In this document: in pieces, positions 16,638 through 25,236 of the stretch
Position numbering within the stretch: position 1 is the first letter of the stretch
Layout: each line of letters begins with the position of its first letter
Assembly: GCA_013178305.1 (NCBI GenBank)
Contig: JABLXB010000007.1
Span: 62,001-126,000 of the forward strand
Length of the DNA stretch: 64,000 nucleotides
Source: Bacillota bacterium
Lineage (GTDB): Bacteria > Bacillota > Sulfobacillia > JABLXB01
Direction: 5' to 3'
Translations under genes and position numbers: made by a program
The notes under the pieces: generated by a model
Database searches by the model: none
Told to the model about the DNA's origin: nothing
The model's input: the letters and a program-made list of their open reading frames with translations, nothing else

Positions 16638-18392
16638 TCATCTTAAGATGGTTTTCTGAGAGGGTTTGAGCCCGTATCTCTTGAGCCACCTGTAGATGGT
16701 AGCCAGGCTCACGCCCAGGGCATCAGCCGTTTGAATCTTGCCTTTCTTATCCCAGCCGAACTGCTCGAGATAACGCGTGAGGATATCCGATTTAATGTCT
16801 ACCAGCTTGCTCGTCGGGGTTGTTGGAGACCTCACAGATCTCAAAGATGCAGGCAGATTGTCCAGTGTCAGGCAGGTAGTGTCCTCCATGTTCACGGCGA
16901 ACTCAATTACATTTGACAGTTCCCTGACGTTTCCAGGCCAATCGTACGATTTGAGCGTTGTGAGGACGGGTTCATCGATTCCGTCAATCTGTTTGCCGAA
17001 CCTGTCAGCGTATTGATGAACGAAGTAATCGGCAAGCAATGGTATGTCCCCCCTTCTCTGGCGTAAGGGGGGTATGTGGAGGGGAATCACCTTGATCCGG
17101 AAGTAAAGGTCATCGCGAAACCTGCCCTCTTTGACCCTCGCTTCAAGGTCGTCGTTTGTTGCGGCGATGATCCTCACGTCGGTGGAAGTGGCAAGAGTGC
17201 CTCCCAGGCGCTCCACTTTGCGGTCTTCGATCACCCGCAGCAGATTTACCTGGAGATGCAGCGGCATTGTTCCGATTTCGTCCAGGAATAGCGTGCCTCC
17301 GTCGGCCAGCTCGAATTTCCCCGGCTTCCCGTCTTTTCTTGCGCCGGTGAAAGCCCCGGGTTCATAGCCGAATAGCTCGCTCTCGAGCAACGACTCGGGA
17401 ATCGCGCCGCAATTGATGGGGATGAACGGGCCATTCCTCCTGCGACTCTGGGAATGTATGGCTCGCGCAAGGAGCTCCTTTCCCGTCCCGCTTTCACCGC
17501 TAATCAATACTGTCGAGTCCGACTGTGCGACCTTCCTGGCGATAGATAGTAGCTTCAGCATATCGTCGTCGACTGTAAGGATACTGTCGAACGAGACGCT
17601 GTTGTCGGATAGCGCAATAGCGCTGGCCGATTTTCGGACGGCAGCGTAGTCCCTGCATATCAACAGCCACAGCTTCTGGCCCAGAATCGGAATGGGCTCG
17701 AGGTCGATCTGGATGCGCCGGGTGCCTATGGCTGTTTGCCTGGACATTCGACTGAGGCGCCTGGTTTCACGATCGAGGATCCCTTTTATTGCTTGTTCCA
17801 TCTCGATGGTGGTCTTGACGCACAGGAGCGGCAAAGCGGCGTTGTTATGATGCAGCACCTGGCCCTGATCGTCGAAGGCTACGATCCCTTCACTGGACGC
17901 GTTCAGGATAGCTGTCAGCTCGGCCGTGGTCTCCTGCAGGGAGGCCAGCAGGCGCTGCTCCCTGGCTTTACTTGCTAGCAGATCGGCCATTTTCTGGATG
18001 AATCCCGTGAGTTCGGGCAGGCTTTCCTTCAGGCGGATTCTCTTCTTCTCTTCGAAAGCAGCTATTCCTATTGCACCTATCGATTCTCCCTCGAGCACGA
18101 TGGGGGCGGCAATACCGATCTTGTAATAGCATCTACCCTTCAAATCGCACGGTTCGCATATCAAATGCAGCCCGGGCTCATCCATCACGAGGAGCCGCTT
18201 GTGGTTCAGGATGAAGGAATAGCCGTGCCCATGGCGGAGCGGTCGTCCTTGCGTACTCTTTACGGAGCCGGTCGCAGCTATCCTGATCAGGCTCGAATCG
18301 ATCACTTCGACATCGCAACCAACGGCAAGGCTGATGGCTTCAGCCACCTGATTTACGTCGTCGGCGATCGTGCTAAGAAGAGAACCTCGCAT
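16638..18392 (-). CDS. Sigma-54-dependent transcriptional activator (GAF/PAS-AAA+-Fis)
   Basis: A 584-residue enhancer-binding protein. The N-terminal sensor region (1-150) is GAF-like and contains a Cys cluster [10 protein letters not shown] (79-88). A PAS-like region (about 155-250, [19 protein letters not shown]) follows. The AAA+ domain has Walker A GESGTGKE (299-306), the sigma-54-contacting GAFTGA (346-351), DEIG (371-374) and the arginine-finger region. A C-terminal Fis-type helix-turn-helix (about 545-575, [19 protein letters not shown]) ends it. It is the likely regulator of the transporter/enzyme operon just downstream, which has a matching -24/-12 promoter. The sensed ligand is unknown. 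Confidence 0.93.
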   Translation of the reverse strand: MRGSLLSTIADDVNQVAEAISLAVGCDVEVIDSSLIRIAATGSVKSTQGRPLRHGHGYSFILNHKRLLVMDEPGLHLICEPCDLKGRCYYKIGIAAPIVLEGESIGAIGIAAFEEKKRIRLKESLPELTGFIQKMADLLASKAREQRLLASLQETTAELTAILNASSEGIVAFDDQGQVLHHNNAALPLLCVKTTIEMEQAIKGILDRETRRLSRMSRQTAIGTRRIQIDLEPIPILGQKLWLLICRDYAAVRKSASAIALSDNSVSFDSILTVDDDMLKLLSIARKVAQSDSTVLISGESGTGKELLARAIHSQSRRRNGPFIPINCGAIPESLLESELFGYEPGAFTGARKDGKPGKFELADGGTLFLDEIGTMPLHLQVNLLRVIEDRKVERLGGTLATSTDVRIIAATNDDLEARVKEGRFRDDLYFRIKVIPLHIPPLRQRRGDIPLLADYFVHQYADRFGKQIDGIDEPVLTTLKSYDWPGNVRELSNVIEFAVNMEDTTCLTLDNLPASLRSVRSPTTPTSKLVDIKSDILTRYLEQFGWDKKGKIQTADALGVSLATIYRWLKRYGLKPSQKTILR

Positions 18393-18626
18393 CGCTGAGA
18401 ACCACCCCGTCTTCTGCGCGCTGTTCTCCGGGTGAATGGACTGGTCCTATAGAGCCTGCTTGCAAGTGGTCATGTTCTATTGAATTGCGCCCGGTTCCTT
18501 TCTTGCGGGGACGATTCACTTGTCGTGGGGAGCTACCGTACGGGGGAGTCCCGCAGCGCGACGTAGAACCAGGAGGGAAGACTCAGCATTGGAGGAGGAA
18601 TTGGCGGTGGCAGGCGTGTCAGCCGC

Positions 18627-18812
18627 GTGTCATACTGCCCCCTGGCGGCCACGTGGAAAGCGCTCGGAGCGGAAGACCTCGGCAGGTTGTACTGTGAAGT
18701 CGACCCCGCGCTGGTGAGGGGTTTCAATCCCGAGATGGGGTTCCGCCACGACCGCAACGTGCTGAAGGGCGATGACGATTGTGTGCTGGTCTACGAAGAA
18801 CCCTCTAAGTAG
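18627..18812 (+). pseudogene. C-terminal remnant of an L-2-amino-thiazoline-4-carboxylic acid hydrolase-like protein
   Basis: About 60 codons encode YCPLAATWKALGAEDLGRLY, then CEVDPALVRGFNP and FRHDRNVLKGDDDCVLVYEE. This matches the C-terminal part of the ATC-hydrolase-like family (about 200 residues), including CP..W..LG, CEVD and the KGDD-C block. The first two thirds are missing. It lies in the 489-base gap between the activator and the ThiN fusion; the rest of that gap holds no gene. Confidence 0.6.
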
Positions 18813-18828
18813 GGAAGCGGCGGAGGCA

Positions 18829-18870
18829 AAGCGGGGACGCGCTGCCGGCGCAGACGTCCCCGCTGCTTGT
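18829..18870 (+). terminator. Strong hairpin terminator between convergent units
   Basis: A 10-bp stem (18829-18838 with 18854-18863), 15-base loop, then GCTTGTTT. It can also end transcription of the ThiN fusion on the minus strand. Confidence 0.75.
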
Positions 18871-18880
18871 TTCAATCGGC

Positions 18881-20461
18881 CTAGCCCAGCCGTTCCGCAA
18901 TCGCCTTGACCTTCCGGAGCAGGTCATCCAGCCCAGTCGCAAACACCAGGATCAGCCTCTCCAGGTTTATCCGATCGGGCACGTCCACGACGTCGGGAAG
19001 CGTCGACCGCGCGGCCAGCACGGCCCTCAGGTCGCGGGAGTAGTCGTCGTCACTCTGGCGGTAATCGGGGGGAGCCGGCATCGCGGCTACCACCAGGCCC
19101 GCCTTTGCGCATGCCCCCAGTACCCGTGGGTTGTTCCGGAGGTTCATCACGCAGCGTGTGTCGGGGAAGAACTCACGCGCGATGAGTAGCGTCCCCGCCA
19201 TGTAGATCGAAGCGCCCATCTCGGGCTGGCCGGTCGGCACCACACGGTCTTTGACCCTGACGAGGCGGCCCGGGATCGCCGCAACGTCCCTGGTCTCACG
19301 CGCCTCCAGTGATGCGTAGGCGATGTTGGCCCCAATTTCGGGGATGAGCGGAAGGATGCCCGCCCTCTCCAGCGCTTTCACCGCCTCAGCAAGTTCCTCA
19401 CAGAGCGTCCTCTCGGCCGGGGTGCGCGTGTCCGACTTGAGTGCCAGCGCGTTAAAGAAGACCTCCCAGAACCGGTCGACTGGAGGGGGGGTAAGCGGTT
19501 CGCGACGCCCGTCGTCGCCTATCCACCATCGCCCGGAGCCGGCGGGCACGACTCGCCCGCACACGGCCGCCTCGATTCCGTGACTCCGGAACGCCTCTAG
19601 CAGGTTTTCCGCCCGGGCGGGGTCGCACGTGAGCACGAGAGTACCTTCACTGATGACCTCGTACGGGTCGAGCCCAAAATGGTCACACACTGCGGCTACG
19701 TCCGCGGGCACCGGCACCTTCGCGCGATCGATCTCAAGACCGGCCCCCGACGCCTCGGCTACTTCCCAGAGGCCGCGGGCCACTCCGCCTTCGGTGGCGT
19801 CGTGCATCGCGTGAACGCCGCCCGCCCTGGTAGCGACCTCGGCGTCCGCAACTACCGACATCTCCTTGAAGCGTAGACGGGCGCGGTCCACTAGGTCCGG
19901 CCCGACACCGGCTGCCAACAGCCTTTCGCCCAGTTCAGAGGCGAGTATTCCCGCGGCCTCTATCGCCGCGCCCTTCGTGAGCACCACCACGTCACCCTCG
20001 CGGGCGCCGCCGGGAGTGATTACCTCACGGCCGGTCCCCCACACCGTTATCCCGCCGATTGTCGGAACGACCACCGCCCCGTAGAATCCGGTGTGGCCAC
20101 CGACGACGGCAATCCCGAGTTCACGCGCGCAATCGCTGATGCTCCTCACCAGCCGCTCCGTATAGTCGTCCAGGGTTCCGGGAGGGAGGAGGAGTGTATA
20201 CGTCATGAACCCGGGTTTCACGCCCAGCACCGCCACGTCGCTTGCGCCGATGTGAACGGTGATCCAACCGTAGTCCTCAGGGGAAGTCGTCGGACCCGGG
20301 AATATGGGGTCCTCGGCCACCACCAGGTATTCCTCTCCGAATTTGAGTACCGCGGCGTCAACACCCATCTTAGGGCCCACGACTACGTGTGGGGAATGCG
20401 CCCCTGTGTGGGGCAGGATTGCGCGACGGAAGAAGTCGTCGTTTACCTTACCTATCACCAT
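18881..20461 (-). CDS. AIR-synthase-like (HypE/ThiL superfamily) – ThiN fusion protein
   Basis: A 526-residue two-domain cytoplasmic protein. Residues 1-335 form an AIR-synthase-type ATP-binding fold: MGVDAAVLKFGEEYLVVAED at the start, GASDVAVLGVKP, GGHTGFYG, and a HypE/SelD-like MHDATEGGVARGLWEVAE (219-236). Residues 350-526 are a ThiN domain: IGANIAYA, DVAAIPGRLVRVKD, MGASIY, MNLRNNPRVL and VVDVPDRINLE. ThiN makes thiamine monophosphate and is usually fused to ThiD in archaea. ThiL, a thiamine-phosphate kinase, belongs to the same superfamily as the N-terminal domain. AGGAGGG precedes ATG. A TPP riboswitch with terminator lies upstream, so a thiamine role is strongly indicated. The exact reaction of the N-terminal domain is inference. 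Confidence 0.85.
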   Translation of the reverse strand: MVIGKVNDDFFRRAILPHTGAHSPHVVVGPKMGVDAAVLKFGEEYLVVAEDPIFPGPTTSPEDYGWITVHIGASDVAVLGVKPGFMTYTLLLPPGTLDDYTERLVRSISDCARELGIAVVGGHTGFYGAVVVPTIGGITVWGTGREVITPGGAREGDVVVLTKGAAIEAAGILASELGERLLAAGVGPDLVDRARLRFKEMSVVADAEVATRAGGVHAMHDATEGGVARGLWEVAEASGAGLEIDRAKVPVPADVAAVCDHFGLDPYEVISEGTLVLTCDPARAENLLEAFRSHGIEAAVCGRVVPAGSGRWWIGDDGRREPLTPPPVDRFWEVFFNALALKSDTRTPAERTLCEELAEAVKALERAGILPLIPEIGANIAYASLEARETRDVAAIPGRLVRVKDRVVPTGQPEMGASIYMAGTLLIAREFFPDTRCVMNLRNNPRVLGACAKAGLVVAAMPAPPDYRQSDDDYSRDLRAVLAARSTLPDVVDVPDRINLERLILVFATGLDDLLRKVKAIAERLG

Positions 20462-20497
20462 TCGACCCTCCTGGCTGTGGATTTCAGGGGCTCCGGA

Positions 20498-20530
20498 AAA
20501 CGGAAAGCCACCCCGGGTCGGGAGTGGCTT
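20498..20530 (-). terminator. Riboswitch-controlled intrinsic terminator
   Basis: On the minus strand AAGCCAC (20530-20524) pairs with GTGGCTT (20511-20505), followed by TCCGTTTTCC. It sits between the TPP aptamer and the coding start and is the likely expression platform. Confidence 0.75.
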
Positions 20531-20561
20531 GGGTACAGGCCAGATCTTGACACCATACTTG

Positions 20562-20648
20562 ATCGTCCCTGCGCAGGCATTACCCTGATCAGGTTCCTCG
20601 GGTCAGGCGCAAGCCGCCTTTCTCAGCCCTCCAGAGCTCCCCGTCAGT
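20562..20648 (-). promoter_or_regulatory. TPP riboswitch (thi-box)
   Basis: The minus strand carries all conserved parts in order: ACGGGGAGC, GGGCTGAGAAAGGCGGCTT, GACCC, GAACCTGATCAGGGTAATGC, then CTGCGCAGGGA. A terminator hairpin follows, so TPP should shut off transcription of the AIRS-ThiN gene. A possible -10 (TATTAT) lies just upstream near 20651-20656. Confidence 0.93.
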
Positions 20649-21026
20649 CAAATAATACCACAATCCAGGATTCCAATAAATGGTCAAACGATTTGCTGCA
20701 TAAAGGCGCGCGCCCGCGAGAACAATGATAAACGGCAGCACCGAGACGGGCCGCGAGCTCCTCACGGAGCCCTTCCTGAAACGCCTTCGGGCTCAATACA
20801 TGGAAGCGCATGCCCGCCCCGGCGCTGCCTCGCTTTTGACCCGGGCGCTAGACCGCGCAGCCCGAAAGGCGGATCACATCACGTCGGCCTGGCGATTGAG
20901 CGCGCTGTCCGGGCACGCGTGGTCGGTGTCCTCATCCTCGTTGGGATCCCAGTACACCTTAGGTCGGGGTATCGTCGACGGCTCTGGGCATAATAGGCAC
21001 ACACGCCAATCGGAGGGTGATCTCAG

Positions 21027-21998
21027 ATGAGACGACTGTTGGGGAAGAAACCGGTCACGCGCGCCGCCTTGCGCCTCGCGACGATTGCGGTAATCGTAAC
21101 CGCCGTTCTCGCATCGGCGACGGGGTGCAGCCTGCGCTTGTTCCGGAGACCGGCGCCCGCGGGCCAGGAACCCACCCTCACGTTGTTCTCGCACAAAGAC
21201 AACACCACGAAGCAGATCAAACTCGAGGAGTACATCCAGGGAGTGGTGGCCGCGGAGATACAGCCCGACTGGCCCATGGAGGCGCTGAAAGCGCAGGCTA
21301 TCGTGGCGAGGACCTTTACTCTCCAGAAAAGGGACGAGGGCACGGTCAGGCCGATTCACGGCACCGACGCCTGTGACAGCAAGGACCACTTCCAGGCATA
21401 CGATCCGTCGAGGATCAACGAGAACGTCAAGCGCGCCGTGCAGGAGACCCGGGGGATGGTCATACTGTTCGGAGGGAAGCCGATACGCGCGTGGTTCCAC
21501 TCCAACTCGGGTGGCAAGACCGCCACTGCGCAGGAAGGCTTGAACTTCACGCAGGAATCCGCACCGTACGCTGTACCGGTGGATGACCCCATGTCACTCC
21601 AGAACGCGCCCGCGGACCAGAAGTCATGGACCGCCACGTTCAGCGCCGGCGACCTGAGCGGGGCTGCCGCGAAACTTGGCAAGAGCGTGAGCGGGGTCAA
21701 GTCCGCCTCCATCGGGAAGAAGGGGCCCTCAGGCCGCGCGCTGACCATCGTAATCAACGGACAGGAGTTTCCCGCAGCCGAACTGCGGACCAGCCTTGGG
21801 CCTGAGAGGATGAAATCGACGCTCCTGGATTCCGTGAGTGTGTCTGGTGGCAAGGTCGTCATGAAGGGGCGCGGCTGGGGTCACGGTGTAGGCATGTCCC
21901 AGTGGGGCGCCGAGGCGATGGCCAAAGCGGGGAAGAAGGCGGAGGACATCATCAAGTTCTACTTCAAGGGTGTCGATCTGACGAAGATGTGGCAATAG
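21027..21998 (+). CDS. spoIID: SpoIID/LytB-domain sporulation lipoprotein
   Basis: A 323-residue membrane-anchored protein with a hydrophobic N-terminus and lipobox-like ATGCS (Cys34). The SpoIID domain has LEEYIQGVVAAEIQPDWP, ALKAQAIVARTFTL, a HSNSGGKTA block, and the C-terminal signature GRGWGHGVGMSQWGA. SpoIID is a lytic transglycosylase that cuts glycan strands lacking stem peptides during forespore engulfment, together with SpoIIP and SpoIIM. GGAGGG precedes the ATG. It is a single gene bounded by a terminator. The catalytic Glu region (VVAAEI) is present. SpoIID-like paralogues exist in spore formers, so strict orthology is not certain. Confidence 0.88.
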   Translation: MRRLLGKKPVTRAALRLATIAVIVTAVLASATGCSLRLFRRPAPAGQEPTLTLFSHKDNTTKQIKLEEYIQGVVAAEIQPDWPMEALKAQAIVARTFTLQKRDEGTVRPIHGTDACDSKDHFQAYDPSRINENVKRAVQETRGMVILFGGKPIRAWFHSNSGGKTATAQEGLNFTQESAPYAVPVDDPMSLQNAPADQKSWTATFSAGDLSGAAAKLGKSVSGVKSASIGKKGPSGRALTIVINGQEFPAAELRTSLGPERMKSTLLDSVSVSGGKVVMKGRGWGHGVGMSQWGAEAMAKAGKKAEDIIKFYFKGVDLTKMWQ

Positions 21999-22071
21999 CA
22001 GCAGCGCGCGAGCGCCGGCGGGGAAAACAACCGCCCCCAGGAGAGGGGAACTGCCTGGGGGCTCCCGCGAT

Positions 22072-22107
22072 GCCCGAGGAAGGGGAGGCGACCTCGGGCT
22101 CTTTTTA
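22072..22107 (+). terminator. Terminator after spoIID
   Basis: Stem GCCCGAGG (22072-22079) with CCTCGGGC (22092-22099), then TCTTTTT. A second G/C-rich hairpin without T-run precedes it (22034-22062). Confidence 0.85.
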
Positions 22108-22171
22108 TCCTGTCAACGTGTACCTTGTGTCGCGACGCCCGCTCAGCGCGCCGGCGGCGCCCGCACCACAA

Positions 22172-22204
22172 ACAAACAGGACCCAGGAGGCTACTCCCGG
22201 GTCC
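22172..22204 (-). terminator. Terminator of the c-di-AMP riboswitch unit
   Basis: On the minus strand an 11-bp stem with one mismatch (22204-22194 with 22189-22179) is followed by TGTTTGTTTG. It lies about 30 bases after the aptamer and is the probable expression platform. Confidence 0.7.
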
Positions 22205-22230
22205 CTCGATTGGGCCCCCGAAATGTTCCT

Positions 22231-22352
22231 CCTTCCACGCTTACGAGGTTAGCTGACGGATTCGGGTTGAAGAAGTAACCCTACCCTGCTCTCGCAGGGA
22301 TTCACCCCGGTGTACTGGGTCCCCCGTTCCCTCTGAAGGGATTCAGCGTTCA
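22231..22352 (-). promoter_or_regulatory. c-di-AMP riboswitch (ydaO/yuaA type)
   Basis: The minus strand shows the ydaO motif in order: AACGCTGAATCCC, GAACGGGGGACCCA, GGGGTGAATCC, AGGGTTACTTCTTC, and the invariant CCGTCAGCTAACCTCGTAAG followed by CGT. These riboswitches bind cyclic di-AMP and usually turn off potassium-uptake or cell-wall genes. Here it has a strong promoter and a terminator but no open reading frame follows on this strand; the next gene, spoIID, faces it tail to tail. Confidence 0.92.
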
Positions 22353-22375
22353 ACGACACCCGTACTGTTGTTATC

Positions 22376-22404
22376 ATTATAATCCTGCCACCGTGCACGG
22401 TCAA
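22376..22404 (-). promoter_or_regulatory. Sigma-A promoter of the c-di-AMP riboswitch transcript
   Basis: On the minus strand TTGACC (22404-22399), spacer of 17 bases, TATAAT (22381-22376), about 25 bases before the aptamer. Confidence 0.85.
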
Positions 22405-22641
22405 CGAGGAAACGCCTGCCAGGCGCTTGTCGTCGCGAAGCGCGGCGCGGGTGCGCGGCGCGGGTTTCACCTGTTGACGACGATTCAGGTGGCCACCTTG
22501 TTCCCGGGCGTGGGAAGGAGGCGGGGTCCGAACGGCGAAGTAACACGGGTGGCCGATCATGGTCGCCTATGCGGCTCCATGAGCCCCCAGCCGGGTAACG
22601 CCGCTTGAGGCCATTCGACGGGGAGAAAGGAAGGGACGCGT

Positions 22642-23847
22642 ATGGTGGATTTCGAGCTGACGGAAGAGCAGCGCATGGTCGAGAAGATGGTACGCGACTT
22701 CGCGAATCAGGAATGCGCGCCGAAGATACAGGACCTCGACCGCGAGCACAAGTTCGACAAGACAGTCCTCAGCCAGATGGCCGAACTGGGGATCCTCGGG
22801 ATCTCGGTTCCTGAGAAGTACGGCGGGGGCGGGATGGATTACATCAGCCTCGGACTGGCCTGCGAGGAACTCGAGTACGTCGATACCTCGCTCAGGGTCA
22901 TCATGTCCGTCCATGCGGGCCTCAACTGCTGCACCCTCATGGCGTGGGCCAACGAGGAACAGAAGCAAAAATACCTCGTGCCGCAGGCCAAGGGTGAGAA
23001 GATAGCTACCTACGCCCTTACCGAACCCAACGCGGGAAGCGATGCCGTGGGGATCCAGACCGTCGCCGACAAGAAGGATGACATGTACGTCCTCAACGGC
23101 GAGAAGATGTGGATCTCGCTGGCCGACGTCGCCGACAACTTCCTCACGTTCGCCTGGACCGACAGGGAGAAGCAGCGCAAGCGTGACCACACCGGTATCT
23201 CCGCCTTCATAGTAGAGAGGGGTATGAAGGGCCTCACGACCGCCACGATACACGGCAAGCTCGGTATCAGGGCCGGCAACACGGGGTCCATATCGTTCCA
23301 GGATGTCGAGGTCCCCAGGGAAAACTTGCTCGGCCGCGAGGGAGAGGGCTTCAAGATAGCCATGTTTGCTATCGACCAGGGCCGCTACACGGTGGCGGCC
23401 GGCGCGACCGGCCTTGTCCGTGCGTCCCTGGACGCGAGCGTGAAGTACGCGCACGAAAGGCAGACCTTCGGAGTTGAGATCGGGCGGCACCAGCTCATCA
23501 AGGAAATGATCGCCCAGATGGCGCGGGATTACGACGCCGCGAGGCTTCTCTGGATGAGGGCGGGCTGGCTCAAGAACAAGGGCCTTCGCAACAGCCGTGA
23601 GACTGCGCTCGCCAAGTGGTTCGCCTGCGACGCCTCGGAGAGGGCGGCGTCGGACGCAGTGCAGATCCACGGCGCGTACGGCTACTCCGACGAGTACCCC
23701 GTCGAGAGGTTCTACCGCAACTGCAAGGGCGCCGTCATTTACGAGGGCGCGCGCGAGATACAGAAGCTCCTGCACGGCGACTACGCGCTGGGCTACAGGA
23801 AGGACAAGCCGCTGAGGTGCAGCCTTCCAGCCTGGCCGTTTGAGTGA
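22642..23847 (+). CDS. Acyl-CoA dehydrogenase
   Basis: A 401-residue FAD flavoenzyme that introduces a trans-2,3 double bond into acyl-CoA. It has the ACAD N-terminus (ELTEEQRMVEKMVRDFA), PEKYGGGGMDYISLGLACEE, the FAD/substrate signature YALTEPNAGSDAVG, and the C-terminal DAVQIHGAYGYSDEYPVERFYR. The catalytic base is the Glu of IYEGAREIQK. The last 15 residues (after HGDYALGYRK) are unusual. AAGGAAGG lies before ATG. It sits 30 bases upstream of a ferredoxin-linked 2-oxoacid oxidoreductase operon, which suggests oxidative breakdown of amino or organic acids through CoA esters. Acyl specificity cannot be read. Confidence 0.92.
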   Translation: MVDFELTEEQRMVEKMVRDFANQECAPKIQDLDREHKFDKTVLSQMAELGILGISVPEKYGGGGMDYISLGLACEELEYVDTSLRVIMSVHAGLNCCTLMAWANEEQKQKYLVPQAKGEKIATYALTEPNAGSDAVGIQTVADKKDDMYVLNGEKMWISLADVADNFLTFAWTDREKQRKRDHTGISAFIVERGMKGLTTATIHGKLGIRAGNTGSISFQDVEVPRENLLGREGEGFKIAMFAIDQGRYTVAAGATGLVRASLDASVKYAHERQTFGVEIGRHQLIKEMIAQMARDYDAARLLWMRAGWLKNKGLRNSRETALAKWFACDASERAASDAVQIHGAYGYSDEYPVERFYRNCKGAVIYEGAREIQKLLHGDYALGYRKDKPLRCSLPAWPFE

Positions 23848-23876
23848 AATAGCCGGCGCCCCAGGGCCGGCGGATA

Positions 23877-24113
23877 GTGAGGGGATGGGTCGAGTTGGGC
23901 GGGAAAGCAGCGTTGATCAAAGTCGACCGGAGGCTCTGTAAGCGCTGCGGCATCTGCATCGAGTTCTGCCCGCAAGACGTACTGGCCCCGGGGGCCGACG
24001 GCATTCCTGCCGTTCAGTCCCCGGGCGCCTGCACAATATGCAGGCTCTGCGAACTCAGGTGCCCCGATTTTGCCATCGAGGTGGAGGAGGGGGAAGATGA
24101 CGCAGGTTCGTGA
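23877..24113 (+). CDS. 2-oxoacid:ferredoxin oxidoreductase delta subunit (2x[4Fe-4S] ferredoxin)
   Basis: A 70-78-residue ferredoxin with two complete cluster motifs, CKRCGICIEFCP and CTICRLCELRCP. It would carry electrons from the alpha-beta core to external ferredoxin. The start is uncertain: GTG at 23877 opens the frame, but TTG at 23895 has GAGGGG at a better distance. It overlaps the alpha-subunit start by 17 bases, so the genes are translationally coupled. The order delta-alpha-beta-gamma is the one common for KorDABC/VorDABC-type complexes. Confidence 0.88.
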   Translation: MRGWVELGGKAALIKVDRRLCKRCGICIEFCPQDVLAPGADGIPAVQSPGACTICRLCELRCPDFAIEVEEGEDDAGS

Positions 24114-25236
24114 CACACGATACATGCAGGGGAACGAGGCGATCGCCGAAGGGGCATTCGCGGCGGGGGCACGTTTCTTCGCCGGATACCCGATAACCCC
24201 GTCCTCCGAAATCGCCGAGATATGCTCGCGCCGTCTCCTCGAACTGGGCGGCGTGTACATGCAGATGGAGGACGAGATCGCCAGCATGGGGGCAATCATC
24301 GGGGCGTCGTTCGCCGGGGTCAAGGCGTTCACCGCGACCAGCGGCCCCGGGTTCTCCCTGATGCAGGAGAACATCGGCCTGGCGATAATGACCGAGATGC
24401 CCTGCGTGATAGTGAACATCCAGCGGTCGGGGCCCAGCACCGGGCTCGCCACCAAACCAGCGCAAGCCGACGTCATGCAGGCGCGCTGGGGTACTCACGG
24501 GGACCACGCGATCATCGCGCTATGCCCCACTTCGGTCCAGGACTGCTACGACCTCACCATCACGGCGTTCGACTACGCCGAGCGGTTCAGGTCGCCGGTA
24601 GTACTGCTGGCGGACGAGATCGTGGGGCACATGCGAGAGAGGGTCGTCCTGGGCGCGCCGACTGCGCAGGCCGCGACACGGAGGAAGCCCTACGACGGCG
24701 AGCCAGGCAAGTACATGCCGTACCTCGCGGGCGACGACGGCGTTCCCTCGTTTGCGCCGCCCGGCCTGGCCGACCTCGGCCGCGCCAACAGTTCGATGCA
24801 CGACGAGACGGGGTTTGCGAACAACACGCCCGACAACGCGACCCGGGTGATACGGCGCCTGTACGACAAGGTCTACAGGGCGGCCGGCGAAATATGCCTC
24901 ACCAGGGAATACATGACCGGCGATTGCGACGTTGCGGTGGTATCGTTCGGCGCTACGGCCCGGGCCGCGCGCGCCGCCGCCATGGCGGCGCGTGAGGAGG
25001 GGATCAAGGCCGGATGTCTCACCATCGTCACGATGTGGCCGTTCCCCGACGTGGCTGTCACCCGCGTGTGCGGGCGTGCGAAGGCCATTGTGGTGCCCGA
25101 AATGAACCTGGGGCAGGTTGCCGGCGAGGTCAGGCGCGTTTCGTGCGGACCGCGAATTGTTGGAGTGAACAAGGTGAACGGCGAGGGCATTAGGCCCGTG
25201 GAGATACTCGAGGCGATCAGGGGGACCCTGTCATGA
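24097..25236 (+). CDS. korA: 2-oxoacid:ferredoxin oxidoreductase alpha subunit (KorA/VorB-like)
   Basis: A 379-residue alpha subunit of a CoA-acylating 2-oxoacid:ferredoxin oxidoreductase. Seen are MQGNEAIAEGAFAAGARFFAGYPITPSSEI, the ATSGPGFSLMQENIG segment, and IQRSGPSTGLATKPAQADV, typical for 2-oxoglutarate/2-oxoisovalerate enzymes. The C-terminal domain contains MWPFPD and VPEMNLGQ. The start ATG 24097 has GGAGGAGGGGG before it and is inside the ferredoxin gene. The stop overlaps the beta subunit by four bases. The substrate is probably 2-oxoglutarate, but branched-chain 2-oxoacids cannot be excluded. Confidence 0.9.
   Translation: MTQVRDTRYMQGNEAIAEGAFAAGARFFAGYPITPSSEIAEICSRRLLELGGVYMQMEDEIASMGAIIGASFAGVKAFTATSGPGFSLMQENIGLAIMTEMPCVIVNIQRSGPSTGLATKPAQADVMQARWGTHGDHAIIALCPTSVQDCYDLTITAFDYAERFRSPVVLLADEIVGHMRERVVLGAPTAQAATRRKPYDGEPGKYMPYLAGDDGVPSFAPPGLADLGRANSSMHDETGFANNTPDNATRVIRRLYDKVYRAAGEICLTREYMTGDCDVAVVSFGATARAARAAAMAAREEGIKAGCLTIVTMWPFPDVAVTRVCGRAKAIVVPEMNLGQVAGEVRRVSCGPRIVGVNKVNGEGIRPVEILEAIRGTLS

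Noticed and set aside
20725-21030. 101-codon plus-strand frame before spoIID
   Set aside because: It overlaps the spoIID start, has a weak start site and no recognised family; the first half could be an old gene but support is too thin.
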